Shown here: one piece after another, positions 43,087-52,117 of the stretch | Layout: every line of letters begins with the position of its first letter | Position numbering within the stretch: position 1 is the stretch's first letter | From: JACVRW01 sp035650215 | GTDB taxonomy: Bacteria > Actinomycetota > Thermoleophilia > Solirubrobacterales > Thermoleophilaceae | Direction: 5' to 3' | Assembly (NCBI GenBank): GCA_035650215.1 | Contig: DASRIC010000004.1 | Span: 17,495 to 81,494, forward strand | Length of the DNA stretch: 64,000 nucleotides | Notes under the pieces: generated by a model | What the model saw: only the letters and a program-made list of their open reading frames with translations | The model's database searches: none | Told to the model about the DNA's origin: nothing | Made by a program: the position numbers and the translations under genes

Positions 43087-44256
43087 TCAGGCGGGAGCGC
43101 CGTTCCGCACGTAGGCCTCGCCCACGGCGACGGCGCCCTCGACCGAGTCCCAGTCGAGGTTGTCCGGCAGGTCGCTCGGCCAGTGGTAGTTGGCCGGGAA
43201 CTTCGTCTCGTCCACGCCGCCCAGTAGGGCGGCGCGGTAGCCGGCGCGCAGCGCGATCAAGCCGTCGGTGGCCGCCACGGTGCGCAGGCCGCGGCGCAGC
43301 TCGACACCTACCGCCTCGCCGGCGCGCGCGAGCGTCTCGCGCGCCGCCTTGGGGTAGAGGCGCATCCGGAGCATCCCCTCGCCCTCGACCACGCACAGCT
43401 GGGGCGAGCCCACGCATTCGAGGCAGAGGAACTCGGTGGTGTCGCGCGCGAGCGCGGGGAAGTGGCGCCGCGCGAACGCCTGCATGCCCTCCATGAAGCC
43501 CTCCTCGGCGCCCGTGGAGAGCAGGATCACGCGCACCCCCTCGGGCGGTCGCCCGCGCAGGGCGTGGGCGAGCGCCACGAGGGCCGCCACGGAGCTGAGG
43601 TTGTCGTTGGCACCCGGCACCACCGAGCGGGCGCCGATGTCCGTCATCGCGGCCGTCGCGCCGATCGAGAAGACGAGACCTGCACCACGCAGGAGGCGGC
43701 TGCCGAGCAGTCCCGAGAGCGCCAGCAGCAGCGGGCCGAGGAACACGCCGAAGATGATCGGCACGCTCTGGTTCGCCTTCGCGTGCAGCGCGGGCGTCAA
43801 CCTCATCGCGATGCGCGGCAGCGCCGGGTGGAAGACGAGCCCGGAATGGGCGGCGTCGTGGTGGGCCATCACGACCACCGTGCGCTCCGCGTCCGGGTCC
43901 CCGGCCTCGGCCACGACGTTCCAGGCGGGGCGGTGCGGCACGGCCCGGCGCCGGAACCAGAGCCGGCCGCCGCTCACGTCGTCGTACACGGCCGCCGCCG
44001 CGGCGCCGCCCGTGAGCACGCTCGCCAACCGGCCGCCCGCAAGCGCGGCCAGCGCCGAGCCGGCGTTCAGCAGCCCGAGCGGCCACCAGTAGCCGCCGTG
44101 GGCGCGCTCCTCCTCCACCCGCACCGCGCGGCAGCCGGCATCGCGGAACTCCCCCGCCAGCCACTCCGCCGCGCGCCGTTCGCCCTCCGAGGCGGACGGC
44201 CGCTCATACGACGCCAGCTCGCGCACCACGCGCTCGAGGAGGGCGCGGCGCGTCAC
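43087..44256 (-). CDS. M28-family peptidase with hydrophobic insertion
   Basis: 389 aa with a full M28 metal set: MAHHDAAHSG, GANDNLSS, TGAEEGFMEG, a carboxylate in LECVG and His in NYHWPSD. Between the first and second ligands sits an insertion of about 65 residues with two hydrophobic stretches (IIFGVFLGPLLLALSGLLG; LVFSIGATAAM), plus another near residues 60-85, so the enzyme is probably membrane-embedded. The GTG start overlaps the stop of the M48 protease gene (4 bp), coupling the two. Confidence 0.85.
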   Translation of the reverse strand: MTRRALLERVVRELASYERPSASEGERRAAEWLAGEFRDAGCRAVRVEEERAHGGYWWPLGLLNAGSALAALAGGRLASVLTGGAAAAAVYDDVSGGRLWFRRRAVPHRPAWNVVAEAGDPDAERTVVVMAHHDAAHSGLVFHPALPRIAMRLTPALHAKANQSVPIIFGVFLGPLLLALSGLLGSRLLRGAGLVFSIGATAAMTDIGARSVVPGANDNLSSVAALVALAHALRGRPPEGVRVILLSTGAEEGFMEGMQAFARRHFPALARDTTEFLCLECVGSPQLCVVEGEGMLRMRLYPKAARETLARAGEAVGVELRRGLRTVAATDGLIALRAGYRAALLGGVDETKFPANYHWPSDLPDNLDWDSVEGAVAVGEAYVRNGAPA

Positions 44257-45485
44257 TCGGGCTTCTCCCAAGCTTCGCCGATGCCGATCCGCTCGAGCGT
44301 CGTGGGGTGGGTGGCGAACAGCGCCTGCAGCAGGCCAGGCGGATTCGGGTCGGCGATGTTGCGCAGCGCGATCCGGCGCTCGAACTGAACGAACGCCGCG
44401 GGATCGCGGGTGAGGTCGAGGGCGAAGGCGTCGGCGCGCGCCTCCACCTGGCGCGAGAGCACGTTCGACGCCGCGCCGAGCGCGAGCGAGGTCAGCGTGA
44501 CGGCGAGCGCGATCGCCGGCAGCACGATCGGGCCGGGCTTGCGGCCACGGTCGTCGAGCCCGTCGCGGCGCGCGAACCGCTCGGCGAGACGCTGCGTCAG
44601 GAAGGTCCCGGCCGGCGCCACGAGGGCGAGCCAGGCGAGCCCGCGCAGCAGGTCGTTGTGCTTCTGATGCCCGAGCTCGTGCGCGACCACGAGGCGCACC
44701 TCGTCGCGCGGGAAGCCGGATATCAGGTTGTCGTAGAGCACCACGCGCTTGGAGTGTCCGAGCCCGTTCACGTACGCGTTGGCCGCCGAGGTGCGGCGGC
44801 TGGCGTCCACGCGGTAGACCTCGCCCACGTCCACGTCGGCCTCCTCGGCAAGCTCGAGCACGTCCGAGCGCACCGGGCCGGGCGGCAGCTTCTCGAAGTC
44901 GTTGAACACGGGATCGATCACCACCGGATAGAGCCAGATGGTGATCACGCCGAAGGCCGCTACCACCACGGCCGCGGGGGCCCACCAGTTGCGCCGGAAG
45001 CGCCTGACCAGCACCATCGCCATGAACCCGCCGGCGGCGGCCACGGCAGCCTCAATCCCGGCCGACTTGAGCACGTCGAGCGCCCAATCGGGCCAGGACT
45101 GCGTGGCCAGCCCGACGTCGATGGCGCGGGAGCGCATCCAGGCCGCCAGCGGCAGGCCGGTGAGCACCAGCAGCAGCGAGATGCCGGCTCCCGCGGCGGC
45201 GCCGCCCAGGAGGGGTCGCCCGCCGAGGCGCTCGAGCAGGCGGCGCGGCGGCCGCCACGCGAGCACGGCGAGCGTGCCCACGGACACCCCAAGGGAGGCG
45301 AGGCCCAGTATCCGCTGCACGCCGCGGAAGTCCTCCGCCCGGTCGAGCTGGAAGGCCGTGAAGTACGCTTGGGCATCGACGGGGACCGGCTCGATCAGGC
45401 CCGTTCGCGGGCGCAGGAGAAAGGTCGCGCCCGCGGCGGCAGCCGCTGCCACCACGATCGCCAGCGGCAGCCGCGAACGTCCCAT
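44253..45485 (-). CDS. M48-family membrane metalloprotease (Ste24/CAAX-type)
   Basis: 410 aa with about seven TM helices. Zinc motif VVAHELGHQKH (HExxH) and the distal Glu in RQVEARADAFAL. The N-terminal domain matches Ste24 peptidases (PVVIDPVFNDFEKLPPG; NAYVNGLGHSKRVVLYDNL). It would cleave membrane proteins or peptides near the bilayer. The M28 gene is coupled downstream; the phosphoesterase is divergent, 25 bp away. Confidence 0.92.
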   Translation of the reverse strand: MGRSRLPLAIVVAAAAAAGATFLLRPRTGLIEPVPVDAQAYFTAFQLDRAEDFRGVQRILGLASLGVSVGTLAVLAWRPPRRLLERLGGRPLLGGAAAGAGISLLLVLTGLPLAAWMRSRAIDVGLATQSWPDWALDVLKSAGIEAAVAAAGGFMAMVLVRRFRRNWWAPAAVVVAAFGVITIWLYPVVIDPVFNDFEKLPPGPVRSDVLELAEEADVDVGEVYRVDASRRTSAANAYVNGLGHSKRVVLYDNLISGFPRDEVRLVVAHELGHQKHNDLLRGLAWLALVAPAGTFLTQRLAERFARRDGLDDRGRKPGPIVLPAIALAVTLTSLALGAASNVLSRQVEARADAFALDLTRDPAAFVQFERRIALRNIADPNPPGLLQALFATHPTTLERIGIGEAWEKPE

Positions 45486-45510
45486 CCCGCGACACTGTAG
45501 AAGGCCCCCA

Positions 45511-46242
45511 ATGCGCATCGCGCTTCTCTCTGACGTGCACGGAAACCTGCCGGCCTTCGAGGCCGTGCTGGCCGACATCGAGTCGGCCGGCGCAGAGCAG
45601 CTTTGGTGCCTCGGCGACCTGGTGGGCTACGGGGCCCAGCCGGACGAGTGCGTTGCGCTCGCCCGCGAGCGCTGCACGCTCTCGCTGGCGGGCAACCACG
45701 ACCTGGTGGTCACAGGCGAGATCCCGATCTCGGACTTCTCGTCGAGCGCCGCCACCGCAGCGCGCTGGACCCAGGAGACGATCTCCGAGGAGTCCCTGTC
45801 GTTCCTGCGCGGGCTCGCCGCCTCCGAGCCCACGCGCGAGCCGGGCATCTTCCACGGCAGCCCGCGCGACCCGGTGTGGGAGTACGTGCTCTCGAGCTGG
45901 CAGGCGGACGAGTGCATGGATCTGATGGAGGCGCGTGTGGGGGCGATCGGCCATTCGCACGTCGCGCTCTGGTTTCACCGGGACGCCGACGGCGAGTTGA
46001 CCGGCGCCCAGGCCGGAGCGGGGAGCGAGCAGGACGTGTCCGAGGGCAAGTGGCTCATGAACCCCGGCGGAGTGGGCCAGCCACGCGATGGCGACCCACG
46101 CGCGTCGTGGCTCCTGCTAGACACAGGGGACTGGACCGCAACCTGGCGTCGGGTCGAGTATCCGATCGAGCTGGCTGCCAGGGCGATCGAGGACGCCGGC
46201 CTCCCCGGGGTGCTCGCGGAGCGGCTCTACAGCGGACAGTGA
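45511..46242 (+). CDS. Calcineurin-like metallophosphoesterase
   Basis: 243 aa. Metal ligands in order: LLSDVHGN, CLGDLVGYG, AGNHD, FHGSPRD and GHSHV, as in YfcE/PrpE-type phosphoesterases. The substrate may be a phosphoprotein or nucleotide. Its stop overlaps the GTG of the lipoprotein gene that precedes a Ser/Thr kinase, so phosphoprotein turnover is an attractive but untested role. Confidence 0.88.
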   Translation: MRIALLSDVHGNLPAFEAVLADIESAGAEQLWCLGDLVGYGAQPDECVALARERCTLSLAGNHDLVVTGEIPISDFSSSAATAARWTQETISEESLSFLRGLAASEPTREPGIFHGSPRDPVWEYVLSSWQADECMDLMEARVGAIGHSHVALWFHRDADGELTGAQAGAGSEQDVSEGKWLMNPGGVGQPRDGDPRASWLLLDTGDWTATWRRVEYPIELAARAIEDAGLPGVLAERLYSGQ

Positions 46243-46808
46243 CAGTGCGCAGCGCGACAACCATCATCCTCTGCCTCGCAGCCGGCCTGGCCGCGGGCTG
46301 CGGCTCCGACGAAGAGGGCGAGCCGATCCCCGCTCAGACCGCCGCCGCGCTCGAGAACCAGCTCGGCGGGATCGAGGACCGGCTCGCCGTGCAGGGCGCG
46401 TGCAACGACATCACCAAGGGCGACGACCCCAACACGAAGGTCGTCGACCAGCTGATCGCCGACCTCCCCGAGGACGTGGACTCCGACGTGGAGCAGGCGC
46501 TCCGCGACGGGTTCGACCGGCTCTTCCAGCTCGTCGACGAGCGCTGCGCGGAGCTGGACGAGGAGCGCGACAAGACCGAGACCGAGGCGCCGCTGATCGA
46601 GACGGAGACGGAGACCCAGCCGGAGACCACCACCGAGGAGACGGTGCCGGAGGAGACGGTTCCCGAAGAGACGACCACCGTCGAGCCCGATCAGGGCGAC
46701 GAGGAGGATGGCACGCCTCCGGGCCAGGGGGGCACGCCGCCCGGCCAGGACGGAGAGCAGCCTGGCCAGGGAGGCGGCGGAGCGATCGTCCCGGAGGCCG
46801 GCGGTTGA
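46239..46808 (+). CDS. Acidic lipoprotein preceding a Ser/Thr kinase
   Basis: 189 aa. Lipobox LAAGCG at about residues 18-23 makes it a membrane-anchored lipoprotein. A helical domain of about 75 residues (QTAAALENQLGGIEDRL; DSDVEQALRDGFDRLFQLVDERC) is followed by a long disordered tail. The tail is rich in Thr/Glu (TETETQPETTTEETVPEE), then GTPPGQGG-type repeats. Both ends overlap neighbouring genes (GTGA; TTGA). It may be the external sensor for the kinase. Confidence 0.78.
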   Translation: MTVRSATTIILCLAAGLAAGCGSDEEGEPIPAQTAAALENQLGGIEDRLAVQGACNDITKGDDPNTKVVDQLIADLPEDVDSDVEQALRDGFDRLFQLVDERCAELDEERDKTETEAPLIETETETQPETTTEETVPEETVPEETTTVEPDQGDEEDGTPPGQGGTPPGQDGEQPGQGGGGAIVPEAGG

Positions 46809-48019
46809 GCCCCCCCACCCAGATCGCCGGCCGCTACGTGATCGAGCGCCGACTCGGCGCGGGCGGCATGTCCACGGTCTTCCAGGCGAACGACACGGTG
46901 CTCGAGCGCCCCGTGGCGGTCAAGCTGCTCGCCGAGCACCTGGCCGACGACGACGCCTTCGTCGCGCGCTTCCGGCGCGAGGCCCTGGCCGCCGCGCGTC
47001 TTCAGCATCCGAACGTCGTGCAGGTTTTCGACTCCGGCGAGGATTCGCAGAGCCACCGCCATTACATCGTCATGGAGTACGTGGACGGGCCCTCGTGCGC
47101 CGACCTGCTGCGCGAGCGCAAGCGGTTCGGGCTCGACGAGACCGTGCACACCGTGCGCGACGCCTGCCACGGGCTCGACTATGCCCATCGCGCGGGCGTG
47201 ATCCACCGCGACGTGAAGCCAGGCAACCTGCTCGTGGCCGAGGAGATGAGCACCACGAAGCTCGCCGACTTCGGCATCGCGAAGGCGGCCGAGCAGACCC
47301 GCATCACGCAGGTCGGCTCCGTGCTCGGCACGGCGGCCTACCTCTCGCCCGAGCAGGCGCGCGGGGACGAGTCGGGGCCGGCGTCGGACATCTACTCGCT
47401 GGGCGTGTGCGCGTACCAGTTCCTGACCGGCCGGCTCCCGCACGAGTACGCCTCGCTCACCGAGCTGGCGCTCAAGCAACAGCAGGACTCGGTCACCCCG
47501 ATCACCGACTACCGCCCCGAGGTTCCGACCGAGCTCGACGAGGCGATCCGTCTCTGCCTAGAACGCGAGCCCGGCAACCGCTACGCCACCGCGCTCGAGA
47601 TGGCCAAGGCGATCGAGGCGGGAGTGCACGGCGAGACCACCGCGGCCACGCGGCGCCTCGCACTAAGCGACTACGACACCACTCGGGCGATCGACGCCAC
47701 CGCAGCCACGCAGGCGCTCCGCTCGCCCGCCGCGCCCGAGGGACGTCCTCCGACGCGGGTCGCGCCGCTCCCGGCGGCCCAGCCGGCCGGCACGCCGGCG
47801 GAGGCGCGCCGTGCCCAGGCCGAGGCCTCACGTAAGGCCGCCGCCCGTCGCCGCTGGGGCACGTTCCTGGCCCTGCTGGCGGTGCTCGCGGCCATCGCCG
47901 TGGTCGCGCTCGCCCTGCTCTCCCAGAACGACAGCGGCGGCCCCACGGCTCCCGACGCGGACAACGTGGAGCAGCAGATCCAGCAGCTGCGCGACTTCCT
48001 TCGAGAGAACACGCGCTAG
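46805..48019 (+). CDS. Membrane Ser/Thr protein kinase (PknB-like, no PASTA domains)
   Basis: 404 aa. Complete Hanks kinase domain: GAGGMSTVFQAND, AVKLL lysine, HRDVKPGNLL, DFGIAKA and the GTAAYLSPEQARG activation/P+1 loop. A juxtamembrane linker leads to one TM helix (TFLALLAVLAAIAVVALALL) and only about 30 external residues. The TTG start (46805) overlaps the lipoprotein stop, and the kinase begins right at QIAGRYVIERRL as normal. Confidence 0.92.
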   Translation: MSPPTQIAGRYVIERRLGAGGMSTVFQANDTVLERPVAVKLLAEHLADDDAFVARFRREALAAARLQHPNVVQVFDSGEDSQSHRHYIVMEYVDGPSCADLLRERKRFGLDETVHTVRDACHGLDYAHRAGVIHRDVKPGNLLVAEEMSTTKLADFGIAKAAEQTRITQVGSVLGTAAYLSPEQARGDESGPASDIYSLGVCAYQFLTGRLPHEYASLTELALKQQQDSVTPITDYRPEVPTELDEAIRLCLEREPGNRYATALEMAKAIEAGVHGETTAATRRLALSDYDTTRAIDATAATQALRSPAAPEGRPPTRVAPLPAAQPAGTPAEARRAQAEASRKAAARRRWGTFLALLAVLAAIAVVALALLSQNDSGGPTAPDADNVEQQIQQLRDFLRENTR

Positions 48020-48028
48020 CGGCGCTGC

Positions 48029-49204
48029 TCAGGGCGCTTCGCCAGCCAGCACCCGCTTGGCGTGCGCCGCGAAGCCGCCCCCCTCGATCGCCTCGCGCAT
48101 GCCGCCCATCAGCCGCTGCAAGAAGGTGAGGTTGTGGAGCGTGAGCAGCCGCTTGGCAGTCAGCTCGCCCGCCCGGACCAGGTAGTGCAGGTAGCCGCGG
48201 GAGTGCTCGCGGCAGGCCGGGCACGGGCAGCGCTCGTCGATCGGCTCGCGACTCGTGCGGCTCGCCGACTTGCCGAGGTCGAGCCGCCAGCGCGCGTCGG
48301 GCGCGGGCACGAGCGCCGTGCCGTGGCGCGCCAGCCTGGTCGGGGTGGCGCAGTCGAAGGTGTCGAGGCCGGCCCCCACCGCGTGCACGAGGTCGTCCAC
48401 GTCGCCGATCCCGAGCAGGTGGCGTGGCGGCGCGTCCGGCAGCCCGGCGAGCGACCACTCGATCACCTGGCGCATCTCGTCCTTCTCCTGGCCGAGCGAG
48501 CCCCCGATCGCCACGCCGTCCACGCCCGCCTGGGCCACGTAGGCCGTGGACTCGGCGCGAAGGTCCTCGTACACGCCGCCCTGCACGATCCCGTAGAGCA
48601 GCTGGCCGGGCGGCGCGTGCTCGCCGCACCACGCCACGCAGCGGTCGAGCCAGCGGTGGGTTCGCTCCATCGAGGCGTGCGTGTAGTCGCGCTCCACGTG
48701 GAACGGCGTGCACTCGTCGAACGCGAGCGCGATGTCCGAGCCCAGGGCGGCCTGCACCTCCATCGAGGTCTCGGGCCCCATGAAGCGCTCGCGCCCGTCG
48801 AGGTAGGAGCGGAAGCGGACCCCCTCCTCCTCGATCGAGACGACCATCGACTGGCGCCGCTCGCGGCGCCGCTTGATCTCCTCGGCCACCGAGCCGTGGC
48901 CCATCGAGAAGACCTGATAGCCGCCCGAATCCGTGATGATCGCTCCGCGCCAGCCCATGAACTCGTGCAGCCCGCCCAGCTCGCGGATCAGCTCCGGGCC
49001 TGGCTGGATGAACAGGTGGAACGTGTTGCCGAGCACCATCTCGCAACCGAGCGCGGCCACCTCGGAGGCGTGCAGCGACTTGACGGTGGCGGTCGAGGCG
49101 AGCGGCACGAAGGCGGGCGTGCGCACGTCGCCGTGCGGCGTGTGGATCACACCGGCGCGCGCGGCGCCGTCACGGGCCTCGATGGTGAACGGGCGAGCGG
49201 TCAT
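48029..49204 (-). CDS. tgt: tRNA-guanine (queuine) transglycosylase
   Basis: 391 aa TIM-barrel enzyme exchanging G34 for preQ1 in GUN tRNAs. Seen are TDSGGYQVFS (catalytic Asp), FDECTPF, GGVYEDLR, GIGDVDDLVHAV, FDCATPTRLARHGTA (nucleophile Asp) and the zinc site CPCPACREHSRGYLHYL. No queA or preQ1 synthesis genes are in the window. Confidence 0.96.
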   Translation of the reverse strand: MTARPFTIEARDGAARAGVIHTPHGDVRTPAFVPLASTATVKSLHASEVAALGCEMVLGNTFHLFIQPGPELIRELGGLHEFMGWRGAIITDSGGYQVFSMGHGSVAEEIKRRRERRQSMVVSIEEEGVRFRSYLDGRERFMGPETSMEVQAALGSDIALAFDECTPFHVERDYTHASMERTHRWLDRCVAWCGEHAPPGQLLYGIVQGGVYEDLRAESTAYVAQAGVDGVAIGGSLGQEKDEMRQVIEWSLAGLPDAPPRHLLGIGDVDDLVHAVGAGLDTFDCATPTRLARHGTALVPAPDARWRLDLGKSASRTSREPIDERCPCPACREHSRGYLHYLVRAGELTAKRLLTLHNLTFLQRLMGGMREAIEGGGFAAHAKRVLAGEAP

Positions 49205-49243
49205 GGCCGGAGCCAGCCTACGCGCGGGACCCTGAAATGCGCC

Positions 49244-49265
49244 GGGGCCGCCTCGAGGCGGCCCC
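49244..49265 (-). terminator. GC-rich hairpin downstream of hsp20
   Basis: A perfect 9-bp stem GGGGCCGCC/GGCGGCCCC with TCGA loop, 24 bp after the hsp20 stop and before tgt. The following U tract is weak (ATTT at +6), so termination may rely on the stem. Confidence 0.6.
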
Positions 49266-49288
49266 GTTGTCCGACCGTCTGAGAGGGC

Positions 49289-49762
49289 TCAGCCCTCGCT
49301 GGCGCTGCCCTCGACCGCCGCCGGCGTGCCGTTGCCGGCGTCGGTACCGGGGGAGATCTCGATCCGGCGTGGCTGGCGCTCCTCGGGCTTCGGGATCCGC
49401 ACCTCGAGCACGCCGTCGTGGAACTCCGCCGTGATCGCGTCCGCGTTCACCCCCTCGGGGAGTGTCAGCGAGCGGCTGAAGCTGCCAAAGGAGCGCTCGA
49501 TCCGGTACCAACCGCGCTCAGAGCGCTCGTGCGCCACCTTGCGCTCGCCGGAGATCGTGAGCGTGCCGTCCGCGACCTCGATCTTCACGTCGCCGTCGGT
49601 CAGGCCCGGCAGATCGGCCTCAAGCACGAAGTGACCCTCAGCCTCGACGAGGTCCATCGGCGGGACCCAGCGACGCGCGGCGTCGCGCTCCTGGCCGAAG
49701 AACGCGTCGAACAGGCGATCGACCTCGCGGGAGAACGGCTCGGGCTTCATCAGTAGTGCCAT
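49289..49762 (-). CDS. Small heat-shock protein, Hsp20 family
   Basis: 157 aa: short N-terminal arm, alpha-crystallin domain (WVPPMDLVEAEGHFVLEADL; GTLTISGERKV; FSRSLTLPEGVNADAITAEF) and a C-terminal IxI-type tail (RRIEISPG). It is an ATP-independent holdase. The ATG at 49762 is downstream of a near-consensus promoter; the frame is open further upstream, but that part is untranslated leader. Confidence 0.94.
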   Translation of the reverse strand: MALLMKPEPFSREVDRLFDAFFGQERDAARRWVPPMDLVEAEGHFVLEADLPGLTDGDVKIEVADGTLTISGERKVAHERSERGWYRIERSFGSFSRSLTLPEGVNADAITAEFHDGVLEVRIPKPEERQPRRIEISPGTDAGNGTPAAVEGSASEG

Positions 49763-49800
49763 GTGCGGGTTACCTCCGGTGAGACATCTGGACGCCGCCA

Positions 49801-49844
49801 AGCATAAAACCTAAGTCGCTCCGTGTCAACTTTCTTCAGTTGAC
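49801..49844 (-). promoter_or_regulatory. hsp20 promoter with inverted repeat over the -35 box
   Basis: On the minus strand TTGACA (49824-49829), 17 nt, TATGCT (49801-49806) is a near-consensus housekeeping promoter. GTCAACT-N6-AGTTGAC (49825-49844) is a perfect 7-bp inverted repeat that includes the -35 hexamer and the last codon and stop of gpmI. This suggests a repressor site. It is neither CIRCE nor HAIR. Confidence 0.7.
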
Positions 49845-51338
49845 CAGCAGTGACCGCCCCGTCATCGCGCTCGGCTGCTCCTGCCCCATCAGCGCCAGCA
49901 CCGTGGGGGCCACGTCCGCGAGGATCCCGCCGTCGCGCAGGCTTCCGACATCGGCCGTCACGAGCAACGGCACCGGGTTCAGCGAATGTGCCGTGTTGGG
50001 GCTGCCGTCGGGCTCCAGCATGTGGTCGGCGTTACCGTGGTCGGCGGTGATGACGCACGCCCCGCCGGACGCCTCCACCGCCTCCACGACCCTGCCGAGA
50101 CACCCGTCCACGCATTCGGTCGCGCTCACCGCGGCCTCGATCACGCCGGTGTGGCCCACCATGTCGGGGTTCGCGAAGTTGATGATCCCGAAGCCGTAGT
50201 CGCGCTCGGCCCAGCCGTTCACGAAGGCGTCGGCCGCGGCGCTCGCGCTCATCTCGGGCTTCAGGTCGTAGGTGGCCACGTCGCGCGGCGAGTCCACCAG
50301 CTTGCGCTCCTCGCCGTCGTAGGGGTCCTCCTCACCGCCGTTGAAGAAGTAGGTCACGTGCGCGTACTTCTCGGTTTCCGCCACGTGCAGCTGGTCGATG
50401 CCGCGCTCCGCGAGTGTGCTCGCCAGGGTTGTCTCGGGTCGCGCAGGCGGGAAGGCCACCGGGTAGTCCCAGTCCTCCTGGTACTCGGTGAGCGTGGTGA
50501 GCGTCACGCCGGGCGCCTCGCCGCGGTCGAACTCGTGGAAGTCGCGCTCGCCCAGCGCACGGCTGAGCTGGCGCGCGCGGTCGGGACGGAAGTTGAAGAA
50601 GACGACCGAGTCGCCGTCGCGGATCCGGCCCTCCTCCCCCACGAGCGTCGGCTTGATGAACTCGTCGGTCTCGCCGCGCTCGTAGGCGGCGCGCACGGCG
50701 GCCTCTCCCGACTCGGCGCGGAACCCGGCCTCGCCGTGCACGAGGGCGTCCCATGCGAGCTTCGTGCGATCCCAGCGCCGGTCGCGGTCCATGGCGTAGT
50801 AGCGACCGGTGACCGTGGCCACGCGGGCGCGCTGGGGCAGGCCGGCCTCGAGCTCGGCCAGGTAGCCGGCGCCCGAGTCTGGGTTCGTGTCGCGTCCGTC
50901 GCTGAAGGCATGGATCGCAACGTCGGCGGCGCCGGCGGTGTCCGCGAGCTCGATCAGCGCGCGCAGGTGGTCCGTGCTCGCGTGCACGCCTCCGGCCGAG
51001 ACGAGTCCCATCAGGTGCACCCGGCCACGGCCGGCGAAGGCCGCCCGCAGGGTGTCGTTCGCGGCGAAGGAGCCGTCCTCGATCGCCTCGTCGATCCGCA
51101 GCAGGTCCTGCTTCACGATCGCCCCGGCCCCCAGGTTCAGGTGGCCCACCTCCGAGTTTCCCATCTGCCCTTCGGGCAGCCCGACGGCCGGGCCCCAGGT
51201 GGTGAGGGTGGTGTGCGGCCAGCGCTCCCACAGCCCGTCGAACACCGGCGTGCTCGCGAGCTCCACCGCGTTGCCGGGGCCCGGCTCGGCCAGTGCCCAG
51301 CCGTCGAGGACGACGAGGCAGACGCGCGCGAAGCTCAC
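49836..51338 (-). CDS. gpmI: 2,3-bisphosphoglycerate-independent phosphoglycerate mutase
   Basis: 500 aa alkaline-phosphatase-fold enzyme with two Mn ions, converting 3- to 2-phosphoglycerate. Catalytic Ser in GQMGNSEVGH, metal ligands in VLDGW, NPDMVGHTG and ITADHGNADHM. The GTG start overlaps the tpiA stop (GTGA), so it is the last gene of the glycolytic operon. Confidence 0.96.
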   Translation of the reverse strand: MSFARVCLVVLDGWALAEPGPGNAVELASTPVFDGLWERWPHTTLTTWGPAVGLPEGQMGNSEVGHLNLGAGAIVKQDLLRIDEAIEDGSFAANDTLRAAFAGRGRVHLMGLVSAGGVHASTDHLRALIELADTAGAADVAIHAFSDGRDTNPDSGAGYLAELEAGLPQRARVATVTGRYYAMDRDRRWDRTKLAWDALVHGEAGFRAESGEAAVRAAYERGETDEFIKPTLVGEEGRIRDGDSVVFFNFRPDRARQLSRALGERDFHEFDRGEAPGVTLTTLTEYQEDWDYPVAFPPARPETTLASTLAERGIDQLHVAETEKYAHVTYFFNGGEEDPYDGEERKLVDSPRDVATYDLKPEMSASAAADAFVNGWAERDYGFGIINFANPDMVGHTGVIEAAVSATECVDGCLGRVVEAVEASGGACVITADHGNADHMLEPDGSPNTAHSLNPVPLLVTADVGSLRDGGILADVAPTVLALMGQEQPSAMTGRSLLVN

Positions 51339-52117
51339 GGCTCGGCGGCCGCGACGATCCGCGCGAAGTCGTCGGGGTCGAGGCTCGCGCCGCCCACAAG
51401 CGCGCCGTCGACGTCCGGCTGCGCCACGATCTCCACCGCGTTGTCCGGCTTGACGCTCCCGCCGTAGAGCACGCGTACCCGATCCGCCGCCTCGCGCGAG
51501 CGATCCCCCACGAGCGCGCGCACGAAGGCGATCGCCTCCTGCGCGATGTCCGGCGTGGCCACCTTTCCGGTGCCGATCGCCCAGATCGGCTCGTACGCAA
51601 TCGTCACCTCCGCCAGCCGCTCCGTGGCGACCTTCTCGAGCCCCTCCTGCACCTGATAGCGAAGCTTGCGCTCAGTCGCGCCGCCCTCGCGCTCCTCCTC
51701 GGTCTCGCCCACGCAGAGGATCGGGCGCAGGCCGGCGTCGAGCGCGGCCGGCACCTTCTCCTGCAGGGCGCGGTCGGTCTCGCCGAAGAGCTGGCGCCGC
51801 TCCGAGTGGCCGAGCACCACGCCCTGCACGCCGAGCTCGTTCAGCATCGGGGCCGAGACCTCGCCGGTGAACGCGCCCGTGTCCGCCTGGTGCATGTTCT
51901 GCGCGTACACGGCCACGCCCCTGCCCTCCAGGCGCTCGACGCACACGTCGAGCGCGGTGTACGGGGCGCAGACCCCGACCACGGCGGGACGACGGCGCTC
52001 GTCCGGCAGCAGCTCGAGCAGGCGCTCGCAGTAGTCGGCGGCCTGCGCCCGCGTGCCCCAGAGCTTCCAGTTGCCGACGATGGCCGGCCGGCGCGCGGGC
52101 GTGCCGTCAGGCGTCAT
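51335..52117 (-). CDS. tpiA: Triosephosphate isomerase
   Basis: 260 aa TIM barrel with Lys in GNWKLW, catalytic His in LGHSERR, catalytic Glu in AYEPIWAIGTG and the phosphate loop YGGSVKPDN. It interconverts DHAP and glyceraldehyde-3-phosphate. The ATG at 52117 overlaps the pgk end by 11 bp. Confidence 0.97.
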   Translation of the reverse strand: MTPDGTPARRPAIVGNWKLWGTRAQAADYCERLLELLPDERRRPAVVGVCAPYTALDVCVERLEGRGVAVYAQNMHQADTGAFTGEVSAPMLNELGVQGVVLGHSERRQLFGETDRALQEKVPAALDAGLRPILCVGETEEEREGGATERKLRYQVQEGLEKVATERLAEVTIAYEPIWAIGTGKVATPDIAQEAIAFVRALVGDRSREAADRVRVLYGGSVKPDNAVEIVAQPDVDGALVGGASLDPDDFARIVAAAEP

